Origin: Lucinisca nassula | Lineage: Eukaryota > Mollusca > Bivalvia > Lucinida > Lucinidae | Length of the DNA stretch: 64,000 nucleotides | Reading direction: 5' to 3' | Assembly: GCA_963580285.1 (NCBI GenBank) | Contig: OY757011.1 | Span: 99,788,316-99,852,315 of the forward strand | Part shown: positions 58,901 to 61,685 of the stretch, one piece after another | Layout of the letters: each line of letters starts with the position of its first letter | How positions within the stretch are numbered: position 1 is the first letter of the stretch | The notes under the pieces: generated by a model | What the model was told of the DNA's origin: nothing | Seen by the model: only the letters and a program-made list of their open reading frames with translations | Databases searched by the model: none | Program-made: the position numbers and the translations under genes

Positions 58901-59834
58901 AGTTTTTTTAAAAATAGCCACAGTGACCCCAGACCCTGAAAGTTACAACTAGTCTACAAAATTTCCCAAGCTTCTTATCCCAACTTGTGAAGAATACTTT
59001 ACAATCATGATTTCTAAAATTCTATAACAAGATTCTTTCCTACCTTGCCACCTTCATCAAACCCACCAACTTTGCTGTAGAGCTCACGGGAACAAAACCA
59101 TGTGGGCATAATAACTGTTGGACCATGTGATGTGTAAGCCTGAAATCAACACATACATGTAGCCATGGCAACAGCTAAACATTAACATATGAACATATAA
59201 ATAGGGTTTTTGCAAGAAATACCCTTGAAAGCCCCTACTATAAACCACCTCCAAAAGAAGACTACCGGTATTGATTCTAGAAGGAAGGAATTTGCTCCTC
59301 AGGAGAAAATTCTTTCCTTTAAGAGGAATGGATACACCTTCAGGGGAGGCAACTCCTGTAAAGTATTTCTGTCTCTCATGTCAACAGGGATCAACTCTAA
59401 AGGAATCCTTACGGTGGCAAAATCTTTATAATAGCTTAATGTTAGGGAAAAAATACTGTTGTTATAACAAGACTCCCGTGTATTACCATAACGATCCTAA
59501 GTATTGGGACAGACAGGCCAAAGCAAACAGTGCAGACCCAGATCAGACTGCTCTGGAAGGAGCAGTCTGATCAGGGTCTACAGTTTGTCATTCTGTCAGC
59601 ACCATTTGGAGCCCTTGCTGGATCAAGAAACAAATTACTTAACTTTTTTGGAGAATTACAGCAAGTCCTAAAGGTGTCCAAATTCTTAGGATGGGTAGTA
59701 TCAAACCCAGACTATACTGAACTGTAATAATAGTTTACCTGGGTGATTAACTGTGCTTGTGTTAATTCATTGGCCCATTTAGTGAATCTCTCTGTTGACC
59801 CTGGAGGGTCCCTCACAAATTGACTCCCTATTAT
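25849..59834 (-). CDS. B3GNTL1: B3GNTL1/QTGAL orthologue, queuosine-tRNA galactosyltransferase, C-terminal 225 residues, seven exons
   Basis: Exons (minus): 59834-59739, 59139-59044, 43663-43539, 39049-38914, 35327-35259, 34505-34431, 25929-25849. All have AG/GT borders and join in frame (phases 0,0,2,0,0,0). Recognition rests on blocks typical of vertebrate B3GNTL1: [73 protein letters not shown] and a C-terminus ending DYFHFN. The family is GT2; the human enzyme (~361 residues) has been described as adding galactose to queuosine in tRNA-Tyr. The N-terminal third with the nucleotide-sugar-binding DxD segment must lie beyond 64000. The VPED acidic motif is present. All coding exons are intact. 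The introns carry nearly all the mobile elements of 26-59 kb. Confidence 0.93.
25946..27400. repeat. Tandem segmental duplication, ~0.70-0.73 kb, two copies
   Basis: Copy 1 (25946-~26680) and copy 2 (~26681-27400) share AAATCTGAGGACACTGTGGT, GAATATAGATTATGGGCAGT, TTTACCCTGATAAACCCCAG, the AGCGATAGCGGGGACATATT hairpin and a Helentron 5' start AAGATGTGTTTGTGAAACAC. The offset is 734 bp at the left and 704 bp after a ~30-bp deletion in copy 2. Each unit therefore carries MITE2 sequence, a reversed Helentron 3' end and a forward Helentron 5' end. It begins ~15 bp upstream of the last B3GNTL1 acceptor. Confidence 0.8.
26256..28369 (-). mobile_element. Helentron-like element in MITE2, rearranged
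   Basis: On the minus strand the 5' end near 28369 reads AACAATATGTGTATGTGAAA then CACGAACATGTCCCCGGGCA. The 3' end at 26256 is the hairpin GTCCCCGCTATCGCTACCGG then GGACAT. The core has ~150-bp units with TTGACCTTTGACCTACTTAA, CATAACTTTTGAACC, GAGATAGAGCTTTCATATTT and GGCATGTAGGTTCCTTGTGA; part of the core (27390-27690) is inverted. MITE2 flanks it on both sides at its TTATTTTT/CTTATTTCTGC junction. Confidence 0.7.
28370..28570. mobile_element. MITE2 right half
   Basis: CTTATTTCTGCTCTAATATA, the stem CACCTTGATAAGGCGGTTCT, the arm ACTTTGAGCAGAAATACG, and the outer end ACATAGGCATGTTTTTGTAA. Continues the MITE2 sequence interrupted at 26256. Confidence 0.7.
29199..30110 (+). pseudogene. CR1 LINE polyprotein, N-terminal part (PHD finger + endonuclease)
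   Basis: 304 codons before the nested transposon. Two possible starts: ATG at 29199 or ATG at 29367 (MSSDPENTE). A C4HC3 PHD-type zinc finger occupies about residues 70-118 ([22 protein letters not shown]). From ~177 an APE-type endonuclease begins: [20 protein letters not shown] with the catalytic Glu, GGGVIILV, and IGAYYKP. The frame then runs into the long-TIR element at 30111; the last ~29 codons up to 30200 are foreign. The PHD finger may target insertion or chromatin (inference). Confidence 0.88.
30111..31288. mobile_element. Long-TIR (foldback/MULE-like) non-autonomous transposon
   Basis: 1178 bp. The ends GGTCCATAGAAATACCAAAA and TTTTGGTATTTCTATGGACC are perfect inversions, and inverted homology extends ~250 bp inward through TTGGATTTTTCTATGTAGGG and a GGGCAGCAGTTCCTACC-type block. 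The motif ACCAAAACGCAC is repeated many times near both ends, like subterminal transposase sites. A 9-bp target duplication TTCAGCAAG lies at 30102-30110 and 31289-31297. No transposase. The 9-bp TSD with long TIRs suggests Mutator/foldback type (inference). Frames at 30307-30781 are internal noise. Confidence 0.9.
31289..33801 (+). pseudogene. CR1 LINE polyprotein, C-terminal part (endonuclease end + reverse transcriptase)
   Basis: Continues the endonuclease in the same frame when one copy of the 9-bp duplication is counted: [12 protein letters not shown], where the usual GDFN reads WDFN, then LSDHDIV. A TAA stop lies at 31916-31918. A one-base frameshift occurs near 32320 in the CACTCAACCCCC run. 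RT follows: [21 protein letters not shown] (motif A), [16 protein letters not shown] (motif B) and FADNT (motif C), where the second catalytic Asp is Asn (AAC at 32995-32997). A TGA at 33526-33528 replaces an expected CGA. The C-terminal domain reads on to 33801. Clearly inactive. Confidence 0.9.
34115..34415 (+). mobile_element. SINE-like element (family S4)
   Basis: Starts GCCCCCGCCCATTGGGGATT, ends GGGGACGTTAAAACTCAATT then CAAACAAACA. It ends 16 bp before the B3GNTL1 exon boundary at 34431, so it directly adjoins the donor splice site on the minus strand. Confidence 0.75.
34431..34505 (-). CDS. B3GNTL1: B3GNTL1 exon
   Basis: Acceptor CATATCTTTCAG, 25 codons [20 protein letters not shown] then ICVKL, donor CTT|GTAAGT. 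Phase 0/0. Confidence 0.95.
34540..34750. mobile_element. MITE family D copy
   Basis: TTGGGACAGACTGGCC, the hairpin GCAAACAGTGAAGACCCTGA ... TCAGGGTCTACTCTGTTTGC with inner GACTACTCC/GGAGCAGTC, then TTTGCTAAAATTTTAGGAGA and TACAGCAAGTCCTCAAGGTG. A matching copy lies at 59500-59715 and a reversed one at 43965-44160. Confidence 0.65.
34830..35000. repeat. Family E repeat copy
   Basis: AACAACGTCGTTAGTT, AACTTTGATCATTTAATATG, TTTTTTTTCAGCAAATGTAC, TTTTAGACATTGTACTTGCT, CAGTTAACAAGCTGACCACT. Confidence 0.5.
35025..35145 (+). repeat. Fragment of the GCGTTCACCC tandem family
   Basis: GTTGCCATCCCTAGATGCAA, GTTTGTACCAAGAAACATTA, TATAGTTCTTGAGAAATAG and TTGGGTGAATGCC are reversed matches to the unit at 15814-16556 and the forward units at 63478-64000. 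Confidence 0.5.
35259..35327 (-). CDS. B3GNTL1: B3GNTL1 exon
   Basis: Acceptor TTAATTTCAG, 23 codons [20 protein letters not shown] then ESK, donor AAG|GTAATA. A 110-bp palindrome starts 28 bp upstream of the acceptor (35355), and a partial copy of this exon with its acceptor is found at 40864-40916. Confidence 0.94.
35355..35464. repeat. 110-bp palindrome beside a splice acceptor
   Basis: Arms 35355-35393 (GACTTTATATTGTGAAATAT...TTCATATGG) and 35427-35464 (its reverse complement with one indel and two changes). The loop is 33 bp. It begins 28 bp upstream of the acceptor of the exon at 35327-35259, so it covers the expected branch-point side of that intron. Confidence 0.85.
35490..36073. mobile_element. 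TIR element, ~584 bp
   Basis: Ends TTATTATATACCCA and TGGGTATATAATAA are exact inversions. The interior contains GTTAACGTCGGTTGACGTGA and has no ORF of note. It lies between the palindrome and a family B MITE. Confidence 0.6.
36075..36336. mobile_element. MITE family B copy
   Basis: Left end TAACCCATAAGATGCCAATC then ATGACAATTGTC; right end CAATTGTTGTGATTGGCATT then TTATGGTTAA. Two hairpin-module halves inside (GGGGCAGTCTGATCTGGG and AGATCTGGTCTGGGTCC). Confidence 0.75.
36359..36968. mobile_element. TTAA-flanked element, ~610 bp
   Basis: Left TTAACCCTTTACCAATCAGG and right GTGGGAAAGGGTTAA form a short TIR around TTAACCCTTT. The interior holds a C-rich block AATCCCCCCCAAAATATTC and no supported gene. 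Confidence 0.55.
36969..37205. other. Intronic, no feature assigned
   Basis: Mixed AT-rich sequence with a GGAGGGGGTGCTCTTATTTC stretch. No exon signal seen on either strand. Confidence 0.35.
37270..37620 (-). mobile_element. Nested element of the GCCCCCGCCAAATGCC family
   Basis: On the minus strand it starts AACTAGAAAAAGTGTCCATA then GGACACGGATGCCCCCGCC, the same start as 59930, and contains two core units (TTGTCTTCCTTGTTCATGAC, GGTTTAGGAGTTATGGCCCG). Confidence 0.75.
37849..38180 (+). mobile_element. tRNA-derived SINE (family S1)
   Basis: The head is tRNA-like: GTAGCTCAGTTGGTAGAGTG (box A) and GGGTTCTATCC (box B). A long central domain follows (GGGGTAGAGCTAGGACTGGT, GGTATCATGAAATGTG, GGCAGCACTATAAAAG). 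The tail is GCGACGTTAAACCTGAATTC then (CA)n. It sits inside the Helentron core, interrupting the unit between CATGCCAAATGTGAA and CCATCTTAAACGGTTC. Not a tRNA gene: the anticodon arm is degenerate and it extends for 330 bp. Confidence 0.85.
38440..38900. other. Intronic, no feature assigned
   Basis: No repeat family recognised and no exon signal apart from the adjacent exon donor at 38913. Confidence 0.35.
38914..39049 (-). CDS. B3GNTL1: B3GNTL1 exon
   Basis: Acceptor TTTTTCTTGTACAG, 136 nt; the first base completes the split Glu codon, then [28 protein letters not shown] and ENQKK; donor AAG|GTAACA. Confidence 0.96.
39301..39629. mobile_element. 329-bp TIR MITE (ACCGTATT ends)
   Basis: Left TACCGTATTCGACCTAATTA then CCGCAC; right GTGCGGTTATTAGGGCAATA then CGGTA. 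The ends are inverted over ~26 bp with two or three mismatches. No coding capacity. Confidence 0.75.
39630..40245. other. Intronic, purine-rich tract
   Basis: 39895-39975 is an almost pure A/G run (GGGAGAATAGAGATAGAAGA ...). It gives long frames on both strands (39848-40065) from low complexity only. A GAGTTTAACGG SINE-tail scrap lies at 39850. Confidence 0.5.
40248..40460. mobile_element. MITE family A copy
   Basis: Left GTAACCCTTATCCTGCCAAA and right ATCAGCAGGGTAAGTG are inverted. Inside: ACACACCCATTGCTGACTAT, and the hairpin CAAACAGTGTAGATCCTGAT ... ATCTGAATCTACACTATTTC with a CTTCAGAAG centre. Confidence 0.75.
40475..40760 (-). mobile_element. SINE-like element (family S4)
   Basis: Reverse copy: AACATCTCCAAAATGAACTC on the minus strand and the tail toward GTTAACCACAATCAAACAAA at 40475. 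Confidence 0.65.
40864..40916 (-). pseudogene. Copy of part of a B3GNTL1 exon with its acceptor
   Basis: On the minus strand 40916-40864 repeats 35344-35291: 17 bases of intron including TTAATTTCAG and then the first 36 exon bases, ending after the DEKKI codons. I count one mismatch (GTATGTAC against GTATGTGC). The acceptor is intact; no obvious donor follows. Confidence 0.85.
40915..41190. mobile_element. MITE family B copy inside the Helentron
   Basis: Starts TTAACCCATAAGATGCCAAT and keeps the hairpin GATCAGACTGCTCC ... GGAGCAGTCTGATCTGGG twice. The right TIR is missing where the Helentron core resumes. Confidence 0.7.
42315..42620 (+). mobile_element. SINE-like element (family S4)
   Basis: Starts TTGCCCCCACCCATCAGGGC, ends GGGGATGTTAAACCTCAAAT then CAAACAAA. 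Confidence 0.7.
42722..42944. mobile_element. Family F MITE, reverse orientation
   Basis: Left GTAAGGGGAATGGGAACAAC and right TATCCATTCCCTTTAAAA are the inverted ends; the central palindrome CTTAAAGGAAAGAATTTGCT...AGCAAATTCTTTCCTTTAAG is nearly perfect. A 64-codon frame (42709-42903) is a translation of the element. Confidence 0.85.
42983..43211. mobile_element. MITE family C copy
   Basis: TTAACCCTTTTTGTACCAAA to TCCAGTACATAATGGGTTAA; same interior as 7426-7655. Its right TTAA (43208-43211) doubles as the left TTAA of the next MITE. Confidence 0.85.
43208..43450. mobile_element. MITE family B copy
   Basis: Left end GTTAAGATGGCG (degenerate), the hairpin CAAACAGTGTGGGCCCAGAT ... GATTTGGGTTCACACCGTTT, and right end GACAATTGTCATGATTGGCA then TTTTATGGGTTAA. 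Confidence 0.8.
43539..43663 (-). CDS. B3GNTL1: B3GNTL1 exon
   Basis: Acceptor ATTTCAG, 125 nt from [18 protein letters not shown] to ATFSVK plus two bases of the next codon; donor GA|GTATGT. Separated from the previous exon by a 15.4-kb intron that holds the L1/Tx1 LINE. Confidence 0.95.
43690..43925. mobile_element. Family E element with long hairpin
   Basis: The outer ends are inverted: CAGTTGTTCAAAGCGTTGTT on the left against AACGATGTCGTTAG on the right, with TTAACGAGCTCGTTA near the left. The centre is a hairpin: arms 43782-43814 and 43817-43848 (TTTTTGCTGAAAAAAATGTG, AGCAGCTTTTGCA and its complement) with a 2-bp loop. It starts ~27 bp upstream of the acceptor of exon 43663-43539. Confidence 0.75.
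44030..45023. repeat. Perfect-looking tandem duplication, 2 x 497 bp
   Basis: 44030-44526 and 44527-45023 appear identical except one base (GGAAGCGCAG against GGAAGGGCAG near 44078/44575), including a 10-T run. Each copy contains part of a family D hairpin module and intronic sequence. Confidence 0.93.
45055..45325 (-). mobile_element. tRNA-derived SINE (family S3)
   Basis: Minus-strand head GCCTCGGTAGCTCAGTCCGA and box B-like GGGTTCGATACC, better preserved than at 13782. Tail at (TTTG)n 45058-45075. Confidence 0.8.
45390..45780. repeat. Diverged Helentron-core sequence
   Basis: Contains TTACACGGATGCCCCCACC, AAACTTGACCTAGATTTCAT and AAATAGCCACAGTGAACTTG; the last motif recurs at 58768-58800 and 58915-58945. 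Confidence 0.45.
45780..46075 (-). mobile_element. SINE-like element (family S4)
   Basis: Minus-strand copy with tail toward GTTTGTTTGTTTCAATTGAG; ends GCTCATCAGGGCTAGGAGAA. Confidence 0.65.
46190..47221 (+). repeat. Tandem array, unit 145 bp
   Basis: GTGGCCTCTAGAGTG recurs at 46336, 46481, 46626, 46771, 46917, 47062 and 47207. Units contain TATGATTTGACCTACTGACC, GACATGACCCATATTCGAAC, GATATTGTCAGGATGATCAT and AGCAAGTTTGAGGATGATTG. A (GAA)n tract precedes the array (46177-46205). Confidence 0.92.
47896..49575 (-). CDS. LINE ORF2, C-terminal part (RT thumb and zf-RVT)
   Basis: 559 codons with no stop. It begins [19 protein letters not shown], which in L1/Tx1 elements directly follows the RT YADD motif, then [16 protein letters not shown]. 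Toward the C-terminus a zf-RVT-like block appears ([18 protein letters not shown]). This is the second half of the ORF2 broken by the Helentron-like insertion; the two halves are in compatible frames at the insertion point. There is no start of its own, so it is untranslated unless the insert is bypassed. Confidence 0.9.
   Translation of the reverse strand: MDGSERSLKSALETLKKFYCMSGLKINIDKTRAIWIGSMNKSNLTLCKEYKLDWDQQPIKILGVTFTQEVFDIWEHNGPDILQKVEKILITWSKRKLTLQGKITVIKALALLKCVHLFLALPNPPGNFMQTLNKLVYRFLWNAGPDRIKRKYIIKDLSKGGLKMIHIDSFIKALKTTWWRRYIQNTTCTWSILSGVNLSNLYIRGDNFANVKSEEVRNPFWKDTLQSWKCFCRNVSVESLEDILSSPLRLNSKLTQGQNLFIKEWHDKGIHNVVDLLNVEGEFYTFVDFKEKYNVNGTYLDYYSLLRKIPMVWKTKIRDNRNICQELKQNVLQNCYVKYLTKEKKGSKTFYNILIGVKEAAPPPRKWVNVVGEISQEQWKSYNDGLRDLKEVKLQEFQFKINNSILVTKSFLYKINKIDNENCSFCEQEPETITHLFVYCNKVKVFWSSLKTWFQRHDINLDLSLRNLMFSKQVQRKQNLVNYILVLAKYFIYRTKFFSKNLRTEYFIKYLAKKFRNEMYISKINNKYDNFVLKWSTLHEYFSRRENENNNDNNNNTEY
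49577..51157 (+). mobile_element. Helentron-like element disrupting LINE ORF2
   Basis: 5' end CTAGAGCTGTCAGAGGATCT with AGCGCTGTCAGAG; 3' end hairpin TATAGCCCCACTTT/AAAGCGGGGCTATA at 51128-51156. The core has ~160-bp units at 49801, 49962, 50116, 50277, ~50440, 50602, 50764 and 50942 (GTTCAAAGGGCAATAACTCC, GGTTCCTGCGCTCTGCACA, GTGTGAAGTTTCATGAAAAT). The last two are a ~178-bp near-identical pair. No target-site duplication. It lies between the TTT and TTG codons just after YADDTQMF. Confidence 0.85.
51143..53347 (-). CDS. LINE ORF2, N-terminal part (APE endonuclease + RT)
   Basis: 734 codons without a stop; start [17 protein letters not shown] (or the internal MADLIS). APE-type endonuclease about residues 1-235: [41 protein letters not shown] and RTDHSGI. 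A lysine-rich linker follows. [48 protein letters not shown] (motif A), [16 protein letters not shown] (motif B) and QYADDTQMF (motif C, catalytic Asp pair intact). The motif style is that of the L1/Tx1 clade. The last few codons (IAPL) and stop belong to the nested Helentron. Truncation removes thumb and C-terminal domains. Confidence 0.93.
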   Translation of the reverse strand: MEMADLISIFSQNCRGIKDMQKRRDLFQYIRTKKYNIACLQDVHIDRKLQSFVEAEWGYKLILSAKEGSNVNRGVIILINNNFACDIGRTYADPHGNFIIAELKIQDLKITLASIYGPNDDRPEFYRNLKQHIAQFESDKVVICGDWNLVLDPENDTENYRHINNPRARREVLKFIDEENFIDVYRTIKDDKGFTWRRLNPEKKQARLDFFLVSEDNFQYVNDCSVVPGYRTDHSGIILRLQLNKNEKGKSYWKFNNSLLKDQKYIELVKKTIQQVIDTYKINPDNNNNSDNQPMTNENAYTINDQMLFEMMLLMIRGETIKYSARKKKEKEKIKKQLEKEISQLEKKISENIENTTDLDINQLEENKTRLYEIRKNEIEGVMLRSRCRYEELGEKPTNYFLNLERRNFTNKVINKIIAEDEQEFTKTDEILEQQLKYYKNLYTEKTETDDRQIEEIIGENPRKLSENEANSLEGEIEISELSEALRSMKNSKTPGNDGFTAEFFKFFWIDLKNFILKSLNYAYQSGSLSVTQKQGIITCLPKPNKSPFYLKNWRPISLLNVIYKLVSSVIANRLKKKLYTIIHQDQKGFIAGRFIGENIRLIYDILFETKQQDIPGLLLSIDFQQAFDSVSWKFIHKTLDYFNFGPSFKRWIKIFQTGAESCILQNGHMTEYFCLQRGCRQGDPISPYIFILCAEVLGNMIRQDNRIRGITINENLFKLSQYADDTQMFIAPL
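53739..53951. mobile_element. MITE family A copy
   Basis: 213 bp, TTAACCCCTATCTTGCTAAA to AACAGCAAGACAAGGGTTAA, with the hairpin CAAACAGTGTAGATCCTGAT / ATCCGGGTCCACACTGTTTG and centre GGCTTCTTCAGAAGCC. Confidence 0.85.
54000..54600. repeat. (CATA)n / (ATAC)n microsatellite region
   Basis: Two clusters of imperfect CATACA/TATATG repeats at 54010-54095 and 54520-54600, with ~400 bp of ordinary sequence between them. Confidence 0.7.
54684..54899. mobile_element. MITE family A copy
   Basis: TTAACCCTTCTCTTACTGAA to AACAGCAGGATAAGAGTTGG; same hairpin centre (GCTTCTTCAGAAGC). Confidence 0.8.
55860..55975. repeat. A-rich low-complexity tract
   Basis: Runs of 8-12 A interrupted by single C. Frames on both strands here (55778-56059) are artefacts. 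Confidence 0.85.
56142..56402. mobile_element. MITE family B copy
   Basis: TTTAACCCACAAAAAGTCAC at the left, hairpin AGATCAGACTGATCCTCTAG ... GGAGCAGTCTGATCTGGG, and right end TTGGCGTCTTAAGGGTTAA. Confidence 0.75.
56570..56640. repeat. Palindromic CAAACAGTG-type module
   Basis: ACAGGCCCGATCAGAAAGTT...GGAGCAGTCTAGTTCGGGCC then CACACTGTTTGCC, a diverged copy of the common hairpin module. Confidence 0.6.
56711..56971. mobile_element. MITE2 copy
   Basis: Outer ends CCACAAAAACACACCCA and TGGGCATGTTTACGTGAGG are inverted; the centre AACCGCCTCCGTGAGGCAGC is a decayed stem. Confidence 0.7.
57256..58227 (-). CDS. LINE ORF1 protein (coiled coil + L1-like RRM)
   Basis: 323 codons, ATG at 58227, TGA at 57256. 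The N-terminus is basic and low complexity ([14 protein letters not shown]). Residues ~50-165 are a heptad-rich coiled coil ([20 protein letters not shown]), as needed for trimer formation in L1 ORF1p. A Transposase_22/L1-like RRM follows: [18 protein letters not shown], then [20 protein letters not shown]. Known ORF1 proteins of this type bind LINE RNA as a nucleic-acid chaperone. The frame is intact. It lies 340 bp inside the 5' end of the LINE defined by the TSD, so it belongs to the same insertion as ORF2. Confidence 0.9.
   Translation of the reverse strand: MSGNQSDKGKHSNAGQAKSAQAKAKQNEPPQKTKRTISDVSETSADELTLIYKQLDGLNTDFKETKSKVMSLMSKEEVQGFITETVDKAVNKIMVNLEKLIEIKVKEHTNDLKERIKCLEFENKNLSDKLNKMETDLTSCKEKVGGCERLAISSAQRSNYNEQYSRKNNIKILNIPESEEETERTLTEKITTELLSKGNVDLDPSDIIAIHRIPGKPGQPKPVLLKLKNNSIKATVMKQRAAMKASGHKLVDDVTKLNTGLISRLLRHDRIESAWYFNGAVYGRTTGGRRHKFDVYCNIDSIINNRPSEGSRDREDQRMILDP
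58228..58567 (-). promoter_or_regulatory. LINE 5' UTR (internal promoter region expected)
   Basis: 340 bp from the TSD-defined 5' end to the ORF1 ATG. A-rich; no motif I can name. Promoter activity is expected from LINE biology, not shown by sequence. Confidence 0.5.
58771..59040. repeat. Diverged repeat tail next to an exon
   Basis: CACGGTGAACTTGACCTTGA and AAATAGCCACAGTGACCCCA repeat the 45390-45780 sequence, ending shortly before the exon at 59044. Confidence 0.4.
59044..59139 (-). CDS. B3GNTL1: B3GNTL1 exon
   Basis: Acceptor GATTTCAG; 32 codons [15 protein letters not shown]... to FDEGGK; donor AAG|GTAGGA. Phase 0/0. Contains the invariant PTWFCSR block. Confidence 0.95.
59255..59405. 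mobile_element. Family F MITE, rearranged
   Basis: GGAAGGAATTTGCTCCTCAG, AAATTCTTTCCTTTAAGAGG and GAATGGATACACCTTCAGGG then GAGGCAACTCC occur in an order different from intact copies: the palindrome now precedes the left end. Confidence 0.65.
59500..59715. mobile_element. MITE family D copy
   Basis: CCTAAGTATTGGGACAGACA at the left; hairpin GCAAACAGTGCAGACCCAGA ... TCTGATCAGGGTCTACAG; right TGTCCAAATTCTTAGGATGG. Left CCTAAGTATTGGGACA and right TGTCCAAATTCTTAGG are inverted. It ends ~24 bp from the exon at 59739. Confidence 0.75.
59739..59834 (-). CDS. B3GNTL1: B3GNTL1 exon (first in window)
   Basis: Acceptor CATTTGCAG before [11 protein letters not shown]; 32 codons, phase 0 at both ends; donor CAG|GTAAAC after LTQAQLITQ. 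Follows the GT2 nucleotide-sugar-binding core, which is not in the window. Confidence 0.93.
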
Positions 59835-59924
59835 CTGCAAATGCAAGGTACATTTATTACTGGTTATCTTCAAAGCAGGCCTAAGGAAAAGTGTCCAGGA
59901 AAAGTGTCCTTAGTGGAATTCAGA

Positions 59925-60980
59925 ACTAACTAGAAAAAGTGTCCATAGGACACGGATGCCCCCGCCAAATGCCATTCATAAAAAATATTACAAATGTTCT
60001 TCAAATCAATCATAAAATATATGCATCAAGGGCAGATAATCCAAAAACAAAAATGCAAGATTTGTCTTCCTTGTTCATGACACATCGTCTCAGGGTGATG
60101 AATGCACCTGTGAAGTTTCATGAATATATTCCATATGGTTTAGGAGTTATGGCCCAGACATGGTTTACCATATGGTACTAAGTCAAGGGCAGATAATCCA
60201 AATACCAAAAATGCAAGAGTTGTCTTCCTTGTTCATGACACATCGTCTCAGTGTGATGAATGCACCTGTGAAGTTTCATGAATATATTCCGTACGATTTA
60301 GGAGTTATGGCCCGGACAGGGTTACTATATGGTACTAAGTCAAGGGCAGATAATCCAAAAACCAAAAATGCAAGAGTTGTCTTCCTTGTTCATGACACAT
60401 CGTCTCAGTGTGATGAATGCACCTGTGAAGCTTCATGAAATATTCCATACGGTTTAGGAGTTATGGCCCGGACACGGTTTACTATATGGTACTAAGTCAA
60501 GGGCAGATAATCCAAATACCAACAAGATGTGTTTGTGAAACACTGATGCCCCCGGACAGCGCCAATGTTAATGTTTTTAAAAATTTTGAAAAAAATAGGT
60601 CAAAGGTCAAGTTCAAGGTCACGAGATCAAAAATTATGGTACCACTGGAAAGGTCTTGTGATAAGGTATACACATGTGAAATATGAATGCTCTATCTATT
60701 ACCATTCAAAAGTTATGCCCAATGTTAAAGTTTTTGCAGACGGACAAACGGACAAACAGACAAACAGATGGACAGACCAAAAACTATATGCCCCCGAATC
60801 TCTCAGATTCCGGGGGCATAAAAATGCAAGAGTTGTCTTCCTTATTCATGACACATCGTCTCAGTGTGATGAATGCACCTGTGAAGATTCATGAATATAT
60901 TCCATAAGGTTTAGGAGTTATGGCCCAGACACGGTTTACTATATGGTACTAAGTCAAGGGCAGATAATCCAAAAACCAAC
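59925..60980 (+). mobile_element. Helentron-like element interrupted by another Helentron
   Basis: 5' end ACTAGAAAAAGTGTCCATAG then GACACGGATGCCCCCGCC. ~155-bp units (AAGGGCAGATAATCCAAA, AAAATGCAAGAGTTGTCTTC, TCATGACACATCGTCTCAGT, TTTAGGAGTTATGGCCCGGA). The fourth unit is split at CCAAATACCAA / AAAATGCAAGAG by 60523-60825. The usual 3' hairpin was not found; at 60975 another element's 5' palindrome (GAGGACCAGTGGTCCT) begins. Confidence 0.75.
60523..60825 (+). mobile_element. Short complete Helentron-like element (~300 bp)
   Basis: 5' end ACAAGATGTGTTTGTGAAAC then ACTGATGCCCCCGG; one core unit (GGTACCACTGGAAAGGTCTT); (GACAAACG)n; 3' hairpin ATGCCCCCGAATCT/AGATTCCGGGGGCAT. No target-site duplication. 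This is the minimal version of the 40815-42200 element and the best guide to its true structure. Confidence 0.85.
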
Positions 60981-61052
60981 CAGAGGACCAGTGGTCCTGA
61001 ACCGCTCACCTGTCTGGTGACAATTTTCCTACTTAGTTCAGCAGAAAATGTC

Positions 61053-61127
61053 ATTTACCCTGCTCATAAATTTTAAAATGCCATCTCAATATTTTTTGGC
61101 ATTTTAAAACTTATGAGCAGGGTAAAT
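61053..61127. repeat. Palindrome with 30-bp arms
   Basis: ATTTACCCTGCTCATAA...AAAATGCC (61053-61082) pairs with 61098-61127 with one mismatch; loop 15 bp. Confidence 0.8.
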
Positions 61128-61404
61128 TTCATGCTGAAGTGAGTTGAGCATGAAATAAGTTTTATAACCTCGGTGCCTGGCTCACAGAAAGGGAAAATAT
61201 GAGGAACTGTCCATTGGACATAAATGGTATACTGTATACAGAAGCAAATGAAACAAAAAGAAAACTTGTTCCAATTTATTTTCATATCTCAAGAGCAGTA
61301 ACAGAACAAAACTAGAATTTGTTTTTCTACAAAAACACAGATGTCTCCCCCCTTTTTTATCATTGAGGTACCTACCTGATTCTTGGGGGCAACACATTGT
61401 CTCA

Positions 61405-61685
61405 TGACCCCCGGCCCCCGCCCATCGGGCTTGAAGAAATAGATTGGGCTGCATGATACTTCCATGCAGAGCTGAAACCGACTGCAAATGAGTACTGGTA
61501 AACAGCATAGAGGTTCTAAGCCTGTCCAGGAAAAGTGATGCAAGTCAGACCAACCATGCACAAAAACCCTATTGAGATGCCATTTCATCTCAATGCCAGG
61601 TAAAAGTCACACAAAATTGGAAGCAACGTCTCCAAAATGACCTATACAGTGTTGGCGGAGATGAAAACCTCAATTCAAACAAATG
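61405..61685 (+). mobile_element. SINE-like element (family S4)
   Basis: Starts ACCCCCGGCCCCCGCCCATC; ends GAGATGAAAACCTCAATTCA then AACAAA. Confidence 0.65.

Noticed and set aside
60000..60907. Series of 74-109-codon + frames with CDECTCE-type repeats
   Set aside because: Translations of the 155-bp Helentron units.
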